A DNA stretch of 32,075 nucleotides from Sediminibacterium sp. (GTDB taxonomy: Bacteria > Bacteroidota > Bacteroidia > Chitinophagales > Chitinophagaceae): assembly GCA_027490265.1 (NCBI GenBank), contig JAIXYL010000098.1:1-32075 (forward strand), read 5' to 3'. Below, in pieces: positions 23,825 through 32,075 of this stretch; position 1 is the stretch's first letter; every line of letters begins with the position of its first letter. The notes beneath the pieces were generated by a model that saw nothing but the letters and a program-made list of their open reading frames with translations, ran no database searches and was not told the DNA's origin. The translations under genes were made by a program, and so were the position numbers.

Positions 23825-24852
23825 TAACAGTCAAAAAGCACGGTGTAGTCCTTGAAAAAACAAATGCTGCTTTCGAATGCGAGGGGGTATTGAATCCTGC
23901 ATTGATTCGTTACAATGGCGTTATTCATATGTTTTATCGAGCGGTAGGTAAAAATAATTATTCAACCATAGGCTATTGCACTTTAACGGTTCCCAATTAT
24001 ATACTATCAAGAAGTGAAGCGCCAGTCATTATACCAGAATATGATTACGAAAGTCAAGGCATTGAAGACCCAAGAATTGTTCAAATCAATCATGAGTTTA
24101 TGCTAACCTATACCGCATTTGATGGCATAAACGCCCTTGGCGCTTTAGCCGTTTCTAATGACTTAGCCATTTTCACTAAAAAGGGGGTAATTGTGCCTAA
24201 ACTTAATTATCCGCGATTTAGTGAATTAGCGGAATCAAAAAAAGACATTAATGAAAAATACCTTAGGTATAATGCACATTGGAAAAGTCATGGACAATCA
24301 GATGCGCGTTTTTTACTTTGGGATAAAAATTTAATTTTTTTTCCAGAAAAAATTGGCGGGTATTTCTATTTCATGCATAGAATTAAACCTGATATTCTCA
24401 TTACACGTGTTAAAGAACTGAATGAATTAACCCCACAATTTTGGATAGACTATTTTATGCATTTTCAAGATTGCATCATGATCAGTCCAAAACATTCCCA
24501 TGAAATAAGCTATGTGGGCGGAGGCTGCCCACCTATTAAAACAAATAAAGGTTGGCTGGTCATTTACCATGGTGTGCATGATGAAATAGAAGGTTATATA
24601 TATTCAGCATGTGCAGCATTATTTGATCTAGAAAACCCACATATAGAAATTGCCAGATTACCCTATCCACTCTTTCAACCAAATGAAGTCTGGGAAAAGA
24701 AGGGCGTTGTAAACAATGTTTGTTTTCCGTCTGGGGCTATTGTTGAAGCAGAAACATTATATGTGTATTACGGTGCTGCTGATGAAAGAATAGGGTGTGC
24801 ATCAATTAATCTGGAAGCACTATTATCTGAATTATGTTTATATAAAATCTAA
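23821..24852 (+). CDS. Glycoside hydrolase family 130 protein (mannoside phosphorylase or mannosidase)
   Basis: A 343-residue five-bladed beta-propeller enzyme of GH130. The family phosphorolyses or hydrolyses beta-mannosides, for example beta-1,4-mannosyl-glucose or beta-1,2-mannans. Landmarks are in order: GVLNPALIRYNGVIHMFYRA (22-41), GIEDPRIV (80-87) with the proton-donor Asp83, MHRIKPDI in the middle, GGGCPPIKTNKGWLVIYHGV and, near the end, CFPSGAIV and YVYYGAADERIG. No signal peptide, so it is cytosolic. Whether it is a phosphorylase or a hydrolase depends on the phosphate-binding basic residues, which I cannot place with certainty. It sits between a cupin (four-base overlap) and a glycosyltransferase (three-base gap), suggesting turnover of the product of the latter. 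Confidence 0.87.
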   Translation: MITVKKHGVVLEKTNAAFECEGVLNPALIRYNGVIHMFYRAVGKNNYSTIGYCTLTVPNYILSRSEAPVIIPEYDYESQGIEDPRIVQINHEFMLTYTAFDGINALGALAVSNDLAIFTKKGVIVPKLNYPRFSELAESKKDINEKYLRYNAHWKSHGQSDARFLLWDKNLIFFPEKIGGYFYFMHRIKPDILITRVKELNELTPQFWIDYFMHFQDCIMISPKHSHEISYVGGGCPPIKTNKGWLVIYHGVHDEIEGYIYSACAALFDLENPHIEIARLPYPLFQPNEVWEKKGVVNNVCFPSGAIVEAETLYVYYGAADERIGCASINLEALLSELCLYKI

Positions 24853-24855
24853 AAT

Positions 24856-27144
24856 ATGGAATCATCTATTCATCATCAAGTATCTCCATATTTTCCACTA
24901 CATCCTGTTGAAAATGTACAGCCATTATTACCAACAATTGTAATGATCACGTCTTATCCGCCAAGAGAATGCGGCATTGCAACATATGCAAACGATTTAT
25001 ATAATGCGTTACAAAAGAAATTTAATCAATCTTTTGACCTTGAAATCTGTGCATTAGAACAAGACGCTGGTATTCATCATTATCCAAAAGAAGTAAAATA
25101 CATTCTCAATACCAATCAAGAAGCATACTATACTGAGTTGGCCAACAAGCTCAACAACAATGAAACTGTTCAGTTAATTCTATTACAACACGAATTTGGT
25201 TTTTACCACAACAACGAAACGGCATTTATACAGTTTTTATTGGCTCTAAAAAAACCTTATATCATTGCATTGCATACTGTTTTAGGCAATCCCAGTCTAG
25301 TTAAGAAACATTACATGCAACAAATGCTTAAAACTGCTGAAAAGGCAATAGTCATGACCAATCATGCGGCCAGCATTTTGATGAATGATTACGACATCGC
25401 ATCAAGTAAAATAGCGATTATTAGTCATGGCACTCATTTGGTCAAGCATGCAGATAAATTATCATTAAAGAAAAAATACGGCTTAACCGACAGAGTAATT
25501 TTGTCGACGTTTGGATTATTAAATTCCGGGAAAAGCATTGAAACAACACTGGATGCTTTAGTTGACATTATTAAACAAGAGCCTAAAGTACTTTTTTTAA
25601 TCATTGGCATTACACATCCTGGCGTTATTAAACATGAAGGTGAAATATATAGAGATTCGCTAAAGAAAAAAATAACAGCACTTCATTTAGAAAAACATGT
25701 TTTATTTATTAACCAATTTTTAGAACTCCCAGAATTATTAAATTATTTACAGTTAACAGATATATACTTATTTACATCAAATAATCCGAATCAGGCCGTT
25801 AGTGGTACTTTTTCATACGCCATCAGTAGTGGCTGCCCTATTATTGCAACTGGCATCCCTCATGCAGTTGAAGTATTGTCTGATAACACAGGAACGATTG
25901 TAGATTTTAACAATAGTCAACAATTAAGCAAAGCTGTTTTGGATTTATTATTTAATGACAAAAAAAGAGGCGAATACACTTTAAATGGCATTCATAAATT
26001 AGCTTCTTCTGCTTGGGAAAATAGTGCACTTAAGCATGTCAATTTATTCAAAAAGCATATACCTACCCCATTCAAATTAAGTTTCAGTATTCCCCCAATC
26101 AATTTATCGCATTTAAAGCATATGACCACTTCATTTGGCATGATTCAATTTGCCAAATTAAATAAACCAGACTATGCTTCAGGCTATACATTAGATGATA
26201 ATGCAAGAGCTTTATTAGCTATGACGATGTGTTTTGAAAACACACGACAATTTGAACACTTATATGCCATTGAAATATATGTCAACTTTATAGAATTCTG
26301 TCAATCAGCATCAGGTGATTTTCTAAACTATGTTAACCAGGATAAAGCGTTTACAATTGAAAATTACCAGTGTAATTTGGCTGACTCTAATGGAAGAGCC
26401 ATTTGGGCCCTCGGTTATTTAATTGGACTAGAATCAATTTTCCCAACTCAACTGATTATCAAAGCAAAGAAAGTATTTCAAAAAGCATTGGCAACCATTC
26501 CGTCTGTTCACTCAACACGATCAATGGCGTTTATGATCAAGGGTCTGTACTTTTCTAATCAACATACGGCTGACGAAAAGATAACTGACTTGATCAATAT
26601 ACTTGCCAGCCGAATTTATCAGATGTACTTACATGAGTCGTCTCCAAAATGGGACTGGTTTGAAAGCTATTTAACTTATGCAAATAGTTTACTCCCTGAA
26701 GCGATGTTGTATGCCTATAAAGCTACAAAAGGACAAAAATACAAACAGGTTGCATTAAAAAGCTTTCATTTTTTATTGAGTCAAACCTTTACTCCATCAG
26801 GCATACATGTAATTTCAAATAAAAATTGGCACACACAAAACAAGATAACCAATTGTAACTTGATTGGCGGTGAACAACCCATTGATGTAGCTTATACGAT
26901 TCTTACTTTAGAAAGCTTTTATCAGACATTTAAAACACCGGATTATAAAACCAAAATAAAAATAGCTTTTGACTGGTTTCAAGGTAGAAATCATTTAAAT
27001 GAAATTATTTACAATCCTTGCACAGGTGGCTGTTATGATGGTTTAGAAGACAGTTATGTTAATTTGAATCAAGGTGCAGAATCTACATTAAGTTATTTGA
27101 TTTCAAGGTTTATCATCGCAAGACATTATTTCCCCAACACTTAA
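24856..27144 (+). CDS. Two-domain protein: GT4-type glycosyltransferase plus helical C-terminal domain
   Basis: A 762-residue cytosolic protein. Residues about 25-390 are a GT-B glycosyltransferase of the GT4 type: the N-terminal MITSYPPRECGIATYANDLY, and LSTFGLLNSGKSIETTLDAL opening the second Rossmann domain. The usual EX7E donor motif is replaced by NQAVSGTFSYAISSGCP (residues about 312-328), as in a subgroup that I recall carrying the same C-terminal domain. Residues about 405-762 are a largely helical domain with repeated short motifs (TLDDNARALLA, DSNGRAIWALG, PKWDWFESYLTYANSLLPEA, NQGAESTLSYL) that look like an (alpha/alpha)6 barrel of glycoside hydrolase type. It may thus transfer and trim or epimerise a sugar. 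It forms one unit with the GH130 gene. Confidence 0.82.
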   Translation: MESSIHHQVSPYFPLHPVENVQPLLPTIVMITSYPPRECGIATYANDLYNALQKKFNQSFDLEICALEQDAGIHHYPKEVKYILNTNQEAYYTELANKLNNNETVQLILLQHEFGFYHNNETAFIQFLLALKKPYIIALHTVLGNPSLVKKHYMQQMLKTAEKAIVMTNHAASILMNDYDIASSKIAIISHGTHLVKHADKLSLKKKYGLTDRVILSTFGLLNSGKSIETTLDALVDIIKQEPKVLFLIIGITHPGVIKHEGEIYRDSLKKKITALHLEKHVLFINQFLELPELLNYLQLTDIYLFTSNNPNQAVSGTFSYAISSGCPIIATGIPHAVEVLSDNTGTIVDFNNSQQLSKAVLDLLFNDKKRGEYTLNGIHKLASSAWENSALKHVNLFKKHIPTPFKLSFSIPPINLSHLKHMTTSFGMIQFAKLNKPDYASGYTLDDNARALLAMTMCFENTRQFEHLYAIEIYVNFIEFCQSASGDFLNYVNQDKAFTIENYQCNLADSNGRAIWALGYLIGLESIFPTQLIIKAKKVFQKALATIPSVHSTRSMAFMIKGLYFSNQHTADEKITDLINILASRIYQMYLHESSPKWDWFESYLTYANSLLPEAMLYAYKATKGQKYKQVALKSFHFLLSQTFTPSGIHVISNKNWHTQNKITNCNLIGGEQPIDVAYTILTLESFYQTFKTPDYKTKIKIAFDWFQGRNHLNEIIYNPCTGGCYDGLEDSYVNLNQGAESTLSYLISRFIIARHYFPNT

Positions 27145-27154
27145 ACATATCGTC

Positions 27155-27310
27155 ATGAGCAATCTTTTATACACAGTAGCAATCATCTTAATTATTTTAT
27201 GGGCCATCGGATATTTTGGATATCATTCCGGGGGCATTATTCATGTTCTATTGGTGATTGCAGTTATTGCCATTCTATTAAGAGTCATTAGAGGGAAGTC
27301 TACCCTGTAA
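27155..27310 (+). CDS. lmo0937-family small membrane protein
   Basis: A 51-residue protein beginning MSNLLYTVAIILIILWAIGY, then a glycine-containing break (FGYHSGGIIH) and a second helix ending in LLRVIRGKSTL. Two short hydrophobic helices with a basic C-terminus and this sequence match the lmo0937 family, small membrane proteins of unknown function common in stress-related gene sets of Bacteroidota and Firmicutes. It starts 10 bases after the GT4 stop and ends 55 bases before the ATPase gene, in the same direction. The translation was read by hand from the bases. Confidence 0.8.
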   Translation: MSNLLYTVAIILIILWAIGYFGYHSGGIIHVLLVIAVIAILLRVIRGKSTL

Positions 27311-27355
27311 TATTAATTGTAGATATATTTCTTTAATAAAGTTTATCTTTAATTG

Positions 27356-27361
27356 AAGGAG
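27356..27361 (+). promoter_or_regulatory. Strong Shine-Dalgarno before the cation ATPase
   Basis: AAGGAG lies four bases before the ATG at 27366. Shine-Dalgarno sequences are rare in Bacteroidota, and most genes in this window lack one, so it fixes this start and may mark high translation or a transferred gene. TATCTTTA (27344-27351), a near -7 box, lies just upstream without a convincing -33 partner. Confidence 0.55.
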
Positions 27362-27365
27362 CATT

Positions 27366-29876
27366 ATGTCTAAAGTACAAGTAGAATTCAGCGGACTTTC
27401 AAATAAGGAAGTACTTGATGCAAGGCATCAGTTTGGAAACAATCAATTGGTTTTTAAACAATCCAATAACTTAATAGATGCCATCAAAAGCATTTTTAAG
27501 GAACCGATGGTCATTCTATTACTTGTAGCAGCACTGATCTATTTTATTACAGGGAATATTGGTGACGGTATCTTTTTGAGTGTAGCGATATTTATGGTCG
27601 CTGCAATTTCTTTGTACCAAGATAATCGGAGCAAACAAGCTTTAGAAAAATTACAACAATTCACACAACCCTTTTGTAAGGTTATCCGGAATAACGATAT
27701 CACACAAATTCATGTAGATGAATTAGTCATCGGCGACCATTTGATTGTAGAAGAAGGAAGTGCAGTAGCGGCAGATGGCATTATACTTCAAGCGAATGAC
27801 TTCTCTATTAATGAATCAATCTTAACTGGAGAAACATTTGCTATCAATAAATCAACAACAAGCAGTGATCATCAAGTTTTTAGAGGCACATTTGTAGTTA
27901 CTGGCTCAGCAATCATTAAGATAACTGCCATTGGGAACGAATCTAAGCTTGGCAAGATTGGAAAAAGCATTGAATCCATTGAAACGGAAAAAACACCTTT
28001 AGAAAAACAAATTAACTTATTTGTAAGAAATATGGCGATTGTTGGCGCCATTATTTTTTTAATTGTTTGGGTCATCAATTATAGCAATACAAATAATGTA
28101 TTAACCAGCTTATTGCAATCATTAACCCTTGCAATGAGTATACTTCCTGAAGAAATCCCTGTTGCATTTACAACGTTCATGGCTTTAGGTGCATGGCGAC
28201 TTATGAAAATGGGAATTGTAGTGAAACAAATGAAAACAGTAGAAACTTTAGGGAGTGCTACAGTCATTTGTACAGATAAAACAGGTACACTGACGGAAAA
28301 TAAAATGAGTATTGCTGGCATTTACAATGCAGAAACACAAAGAACATTTTCAATGAATGAAATAGACAAAAATTCAATTGAAAACCAATCATTAATCAGT
28401 TTATCAATGTGGGCCAGCGAGCCCATTCCATTTGATCCAATGGAAATCAGCATTCATGAATTTTATAAATTGAATTGTCAAACGGATGAGCGACCATTAT
28501 ACAAGATGATTCATGAATATCCCTTGGGTGGACAACCACCCATGATGACGCATATTTTTGAAAACCAAAATGGCCAACGCATTATTGCAGCAAAAGGAGC
28601 CCCAGAAGCAATTTTAGCCTGTTCAAATGCCAGCAGTGAAATCAGAATTGCAACACAAAACGCAATTAATGCATTCACTTCTGCAGGATTTAGAGTTCTT
28701 GCAGTTGCAGAAGCATTGTTTAGCGGCACTCAATTCCCTAAAAACCAACAAGACTTTATTTTTAAACTATCTGGCATCATTGCATTCTATGATCCACCTA
28801 AAAAAAATATCAAATCAGTTTTAAAACAATTTTATAAAGCTGGTATACAAGTAAAAATTATCACTGGAGACAATGCTGCTACAACTACTACCATTGCTAA
28901 TCAAATTGGCTTAACTGGAGCTGACAAACAAATAAGCGGAGAAGCTTTGATGGCCTTATCTGAAACTGAGTTAAAACAGACTGTAGCTTCTACCAATATA
29001 TTTACCAGAATGTTCCCGGAAGCCAAGCTCAAAATCATTAACGCACTAAAAAGCAATCAAGAAATTGTTGCCATGACTGGTGATGGGGTTAACGACGGCC
29101 CTGCTTTAAAAGCGGCGCATATAGGTATTGCAATGGGTAAAAAAGGAACAGAAATTGCTAAACATGCCGCTTCATTAATTTTAGTTGAAGACGACTTGGC
29201 CAAAATGGTTGACGCCGTTGCCATGGGAAGGAAAATTTATACCAATTTAAAAAAAGCCATACAGTATATCATATCAATTCATATCCCCATTGTGTTAACT
29301 GTTTTTATACCATTGGCACTTGGATGGATTTATCCGAATATTTTCACACCTGTTCATGTAATTTTTCTTGAACTAATTATGGGGCCAACTTGTTCAATCA
29401 TTTATGAAAATGAACCTATAGAGCATAATTCGATGACACAAATGCCTCGGCCATTCAGCAGCACTTTTTTTAATTGGAAAGAACTCACAACAAGTCTTTT
29501 ACAAGGTTTAATGATCACTGCCGCTACCCTTTTTGTTTATCGATATGCTGTTGCTTTATCTATGGATCTGAATACTACCAGAACCATGGTATTCAGCACT
29601 TTGGTATTTGCCAATATATTTTTAACCTTAGTGAATCGATCATTTTATTTTTCAATTTTTACGACCATTCGCTATAAAAACAATCTGGTCATTTGGATGA
29701 TACTAATCACAGTATTGTTACTGATTGCATTAATTTATATCCACCCATTTGCTGTGTTTTTTGAATTCAATGCAATTGATTTATACACATTATTAATTTG
29801 CTTTACAGCTGGTGGTATATCCGTACTATGGTTTGAGTTGTTTAAGTTTTTTAGAAGAATTTACGCAATACAATAA
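27366..29876 (+). CDS. P2-type cation-transporting ATPase
   Basis: An 836-residue P-type pump, full length. Motifs in order: the actuator TGET (154-157; TGES in most), the M4 ion-site motif PEEIP (261-265), the phosphorylation site DKTGTLTEN (Asp304), KGAPE in the nucleotide domain, TGDN, and TGDGVNDGPALKAA (571-584). About ten membrane helices are expected: two near 48-90, two near 225-275 and six after about 635. There is no N-terminal heavy-metal-binding domain or CPx motif, so it is not a P1B copper/zinc pump; the layout fits calcium- or other-cation ATPases. PEEIP differs from the PEGLP of classical calcium pumps and occurs in a bacterial subgroup of uncertain ion specificity. A good Shine-Dalgarno supports the ATG. 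Confidence 0.9.
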   Translation: MSKVQVEFSGLSNKEVLDARHQFGNNQLVFKQSNNLIDAIKSIFKEPMVILLLVAALIYFITGNIGDGIFLSVAIFMVAAISLYQDNRSKQALEKLQQFTQPFCKVIRNNDITQIHVDELVIGDHLIVEEGSAVAADGIILQANDFSINESILTGETFAINKSTTSSDHQVFRGTFVVTGSAIIKITAIGNESKLGKIGKSIESIETEKTPLEKQINLFVRNMAIVGAIIFLIVWVINYSNTNNVLTSLLQSLTLAMSILPEEIPVAFTTFMALGAWRLMKMGIVVKQMKTVETLGSATVICTDKTGTLTENKMSIAGIYNAETQRTFSMNEIDKNSIENQSLISLSMWASEPIPFDPMEISIHEFYKLNCQTDERPLYKMIHEYPLGGQPPMMTHIFENQNGQRIIAAKGAPEAILACSNASSEIRIATQNAINAFTSAGFRVLAVAEALFSGTQFPKNQQDFIFKLSGIIAFYDPPKKNIKSVLKQFYKAGIQVKIITGDNAATTTTIANQIGLTGADKQISGEALMALSETELKQTVASTNIFTRMFPEAKLKIINALKSNQEIVAMTGDGVNDGPALKAAHIGIAMGKKGTEIAKHAASLILVEDDLAKMVDAVAMGRKIYTNLKKAIQYIISIHIPIVLTVFIPLALGWIYPNIFTPVHVIFLELIMGPTCSIIYENEPIEHNSMTQMPRPFSSTFFNWKELTTSLLQGLMITAATLFVYRYAVALSMDLNTTRTMVFSTLVFANIFLTLVNRSFYFSIFTTIRYKNNLVIWMILITVLLLIALIYIHPFAVFFEFNAIDLYTLLICFTAGGISVLWFELFKFFRRIYAIQ

Positions 29877-29908
29877 TGATGTAAAGTAATCTGGTGATTG
29901 TATAAGCA

Positions 29909-29934
29909 TTTGTAGTAAACCTATAAATACCTTG
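29909..29934 (+). promoter_or_regulatory. Weak candidate promoter before the gene at 29960
   Basis: TTTG at 29909-29912 and TACCTTGC (29928-29935, one mismatch to TAnnTTTG) are 15 bases apart, shorter than the usual 19. It would give a leader of about 20 bases. Nothing else is recognisable in the 83-base gap. Confidence 0.25.
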
Positions 29935-29959
29935 CAAGCATCATCAGAACACTTAAATC

Positions 29960-30448
29960 ATGAAAAGAATTATTTTTATTTTAACCATTGTCTTATTGGT
30001 TAACAGTTTGTATCAACCTATCTGTGCACAGAGTTACAAAACCGGCTTAGGTCTTAGATTTGGCGGTTTAACCAGTGGATTAACACTTAAGTATTTCACT
30101 AAGCCAACGACTGCTTTAGAAGGCATTGTAAGTTTAGGAAGAGAAAGTATTCTCGTTACTGGACTTTATGAAAAACATACCTCTTTAAGTGGGGCAGGGT
30201 CAACCAAATTGTTTTATGGACTGGGTGGCCATTTAGGATTTTTTCAAGATGGTGGCCGTTATTACTATAATAATAACAGAGTTTATACAGCTACTACTGT
30301 TATTGGTCTTGATGGAATATTAGGATTGGACTTTAAGCTCAATAAAGCGCCCATTAATATCAGCATGGATATTAAACCATTCGTTGATTTTTTTGGAGGC
30401 AACTATTTCTACTTTGATGGTGGCCTAAGTTTGAGATACACTTTTTAA
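29960..30448 (+). CDS. Small exported beta-barrel-like protein
   Basis: A 162-residue protein with a Sec signal peptide (MKRIIFILTIVLLVNS, cleavage after ICAQ, near residue 24). The rest alternates Gly, aromatic and polar residues in strand-like runs (GLGLRFGGLTSGLTLKYF, KLFYGLGGHLGFF, INISMDIKPFVDFF) and ends in LRYTF: a C-terminal Phe after an aromatic-rich strand is the usual insertion signal of outer-membrane barrels. It is short for a full barrel (about eight strands). No enzyme motif is seen. It ends four bases before the stop of the convergent M28 peptidase gene, and no functional link is evident. Confidence 0.65.
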   Translation: MKRIIFILTIVLLVNSLYQPICAQSYKTGLGLRFGGLTSGLTLKYFTKPTTALEGIVSLGRESILVTGLYEKHTSLSGAGSTKLFYGLGGHLGFFQDGGRYYYNNNRVYTATTVIGLDGILGLDFKLNKAPINISMDIKPFVDFFGGNYFYFDGGLSLRYTF

Positions 30449-30452
30449 ATGA

Positions 30453-31745
30453 CTAACGCAATGTACTTGCGTCCACTCTGCTAGGCGTTTCTTTCCCACT
30501 AATGATGCCTCTAGCACTTAAAGCAATTGATCGGATGATCTGTGTCATATTCGGAATATCGATGGTACTCAGTTCATCCGATGCTTTATGGTAATAAGGA
30601 TCCACATCAATTTTTGTGGTTGAAATCGTATGAGCAGGCACGCCTAATCTGGCCAATGTTGCATTGTCAGAACGATAAAACAAATTTTGGCTGGTATAAG
30701 GATCAGGATAAAATGTAAAATTGGTGCCTTCTAAATTCTGCTGTAGAATTTTCCCCATATCGGTTTTTTCATAGCCTGTTATAAATGCACTGTTCTTTCC
30801 CCACTTGCTTTCACTGCCAATCATTTCAATATTGAACATGGCTTTTACATCAAGCGGATTAAACTGTTTTGAAAAGTATTGAGATCCGTATCCGCCAATT
30901 TCTTCAGCAGTAAATGCAACAAACACCAATGTGCGTTGGTTGTTCTTAGCTTTTGCATAGTATTTAGCCAATAACATCATGGCTGTAGTGCCCGCTGCAT
31001 CATCATTGGCTCCATTGTATATAGAATCATTGTTGACCATATTACGGGCATTAATGCCTAAATGATCGTAGTGGCCAGAAAAAATCACATATTCATTCGG
31101 TAAGGTTTTCCCAGGAATCATGCCGACTACATTGGCCAATTTCATTTCTTGAATATCATGCTTAGCATCAATGGTAAGAGATTGGATGGCTGTTTCAGCT
31201 GTTAAGATAAATACGACTGACTTATCTGAATAAAACATATTGCCTTTTAATTGAGACAATCTACCAAAAGAGTTGGTGAAAGATGTATCTACTAAAACAA
31301 TGGTGTTTTTAGTTAAGCTGCTGTATTTACGTGCTTCAGCAAATAAATTAGCGCCTTTTGCAATGGTGGCTACTTCGTAACCTGACTGCTCTGTCACTTG
31401 CAAGGCTGCAGCACAAGTTACTGCAATGATTTGCTTGGTATCTAATGCCGATTGATTCAACATACCAGATGCACTGATAAATTTGGGTCTGATCATCACA
31501 AAAGATTGCAAAAATCCATCATTGCCTTTTAGTGGTTTGATGCCGTATGATTGAAATTCAGAAGCTATGAATGATGCGGCTTTGTCGATCCCTTTAGTAA
31601 ACGTTCTTCTGCCTTCCATATCGTCTGCTGCCAATGTACCCAACACTCTTTGCACTTCTGCATCGGTAACAATGGTTTGCAGATCCTGCGCTTCAGCAAT
31701 AAAGAAAACACTCAATAAACAAAAGGAAACAAACAATTTTTTCAT
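30453..31745 (-). CDS. M28-family zinc aminopeptidase, exported
   Basis: A 430-residue dizinc peptidase of family M28 that removes N-terminal residues from peptides, acting outside the cytosol (signal peptide MKKLF to EAQD, cleavage near residue 20). Metal and catalytic residues, numbered from ATG 31745: SGHYDHLG gives His225, NGANDDAAGT gives bridging Asp248, FTAEEIGG gives base Glu281 and ligand Glu282, NIEMIGSE gives Glu307, and YYHKASDE gives His386. An in-frame TTG three codons upstream (31754) is less likely. A PA-like inserted domain is possible in the long stretch before residue 210. It is 14 bases downstream of the LytTR regulator gene and on the same strand, so the two may be cotranscribed. 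Confidence 0.88.
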   Translation of the reverse strand: MKKLFVSFCLLSVFFIAEAQDLQTIVTDAEVQRVLGTLAADDMEGRRTFTKGIDKAASFIASEFQSYGIKPLKGNDGFLQSFVMIRPKFISASGMLNQSALDTKQIIAVTCAAALQVTEQSGYEVATIAKGANLFAEARKYSSLTKNTIVLVDTSFTNSFGRLSQLKGNMFYSDKSVVFILTAETAIQSLTIDAKHDIQEMKLANVVGMIPGKTLPNEYVIFSGHYDHLGINARNMVNNDSIYNGANDDAAGTTAMMLLAKYYAKAKNNQRTLVFVAFTAEEIGGYGSQYFSKQFNPLDVKAMFNIEMIGSESKWGKNSAFITGYEKTDMGKILQQNLEGTNFTFYPDPYTSQNLFYRSDNATLARLGVPAHTISTTKIDVDPYYHKASDELSTIDIPNMTQIIRSIALSARGIISGKETPSRVDASTLR

Positions 31746-31759
31746 AGCATTCAATTAAT

Positions 31760-32075
31760 TTATAAACTCATCATTTCTTTAAACTTAACCGTTTGTCTAC
31801 GGCTTACTTCAATTTTTTCACCACCTTTTAAATCCAGGATTAACCCACCATTAAAATATGGTTCTATTTTTTCAATCCATCTTAAGTTGATAATATGTTT
31901 TCGGTTGGCTCTAAAAAACATGCGATCATCTAATCGTTCTTCAAGTGCATTCAATGATTTTAAAATCAAGGGCTTATTGGTGCCAAAAAATACTTTGGCA
32001 TAATTGCCTACACTTTCGAACAATCTGATTTCACCTAATTTAACAAACCAGCATCGTTCACCATCTTTCACAAAA
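31760..32075 (-). CDS. LytTR-type response regulator, C-terminal DNA-binding part (5' end outside window)
   Basis: About 104 residues of a LytTR domain, the DNA-binding module of AgrA/LytR-type response regulators. Landmarks are GEIRLFESVGNYAKVFF, KSLNALEERL, FFRANRKHIINLRWIEKIEPY and, at the end, EVSRRQTVKFKEMM. The frame is open to the right edge of the window and the apparent GTG start at 32071 is inside the domain (the codon before it reads through), so a receiver domain probably lies outside. In Bacteroidota such regulators usually follow a histidine kinase gene. The M28 gene downstream is a possible target only by position. Confidence 0.88.
   Translation of the reverse strand, partial: FVKDGERCWFVKLGEIRLFESVGNYAKVFFGTNKPLILKSLNALEERLDDRMFFRANRKHIINLRWIEKIEPYFNGGLILDLKGGEKIEVSRRQTVKFKEMMSL

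Noticed and set aside
1..32075. CRISPR arrays, insertion sequences, tRNA or rRNA genes, phage or toxin-antitoxin systems
   Set aside because: No regularly spaced repeats, transposase motifs, terminal inverted repeats, tRNA cloverleaf or rRNA sequences were seen. The small RHH gene has no toxin partner.

Overview
The window looks like chromosomal DNA of a Bacteroidota bacterium, most likely Chitinophagales/Chitinophagaceae (Sediminibacterium-like). The signs are two promoters of the Bacteroidota type (TTTG, about 19 nt, TAnnTTTG), few Shine-Dalgarno sequences, a group-II geranylgeranylglyceryl-phosphate synthase, a class II ribonucleotide reductase, a GMC oxidoreductase paired with a gluconate-2-dehydrogenase subunit-3-type protein, and a Bacteroidota-style AraC regulator with a LytTR regulator at the right edge. 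The taxon is inferred from gene content only. I saw no rRNA, tRNA, insertion sequence, phage gene or CRISPR array.

Left part (1-8750): the 3' end of a Kup potassium transporter, two tandem paralogous membrane-anchored alpha/beta hydrolases, and then a minus-strand directon running from 6433 down to 2422. The directon encodes an SPFH protein, a small ribbon-helix-helix protein, an exported LD-carboxypeptidase (S66), a CPBP protease, a small membrane protein and a cytosolic LD-carboxypeptidase. metG diverges from the SPFH gene across back-to-back promoters and ends in a perfect 18-bp hairpin.

Middle (8775-22603): a Tat-type lipoprotein gamma subunit with its FAD-dependent GMC partner carrying a CX2CX2CX3C cysteine motif; an exported protein with calcium-loop motifs; nrdJ with its own terminator; and a divergent 263-bp intergenic region that holds a cluster of DnaA-box-like sequences. 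Rightward from it run GGGP synthase, an AlkB-like dioxygenase, a class IV aminotransferase and a proline-iminopeptidase-like lipoprotein. Convergent to these is a tightly overlapping minus-strand operon: membrane protein, ABC ATPase, ABC permease, exported protein, methyltransferase.

Right part (22604-32075): a visibly more AT-rich module with an AraC-type regulator flanked by AGGATTC repeats, a cupin, a GH130 enzyme, a two-domain GT4 glycosyltransferase, a 51-residue lmo0937-like membrane protein and a P2-type cation ATPase. This reads as a stress-inducible glycan plus ion-homeostasis module and is the best candidate here for an under-described system. The window closes with a small outer-membrane-like protein, an M28 peptidase and the LytTR domain of a truncated response regulator.

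Functions come from motif recognition by eye. No database search, structure prediction or genome-wide statistic was run.
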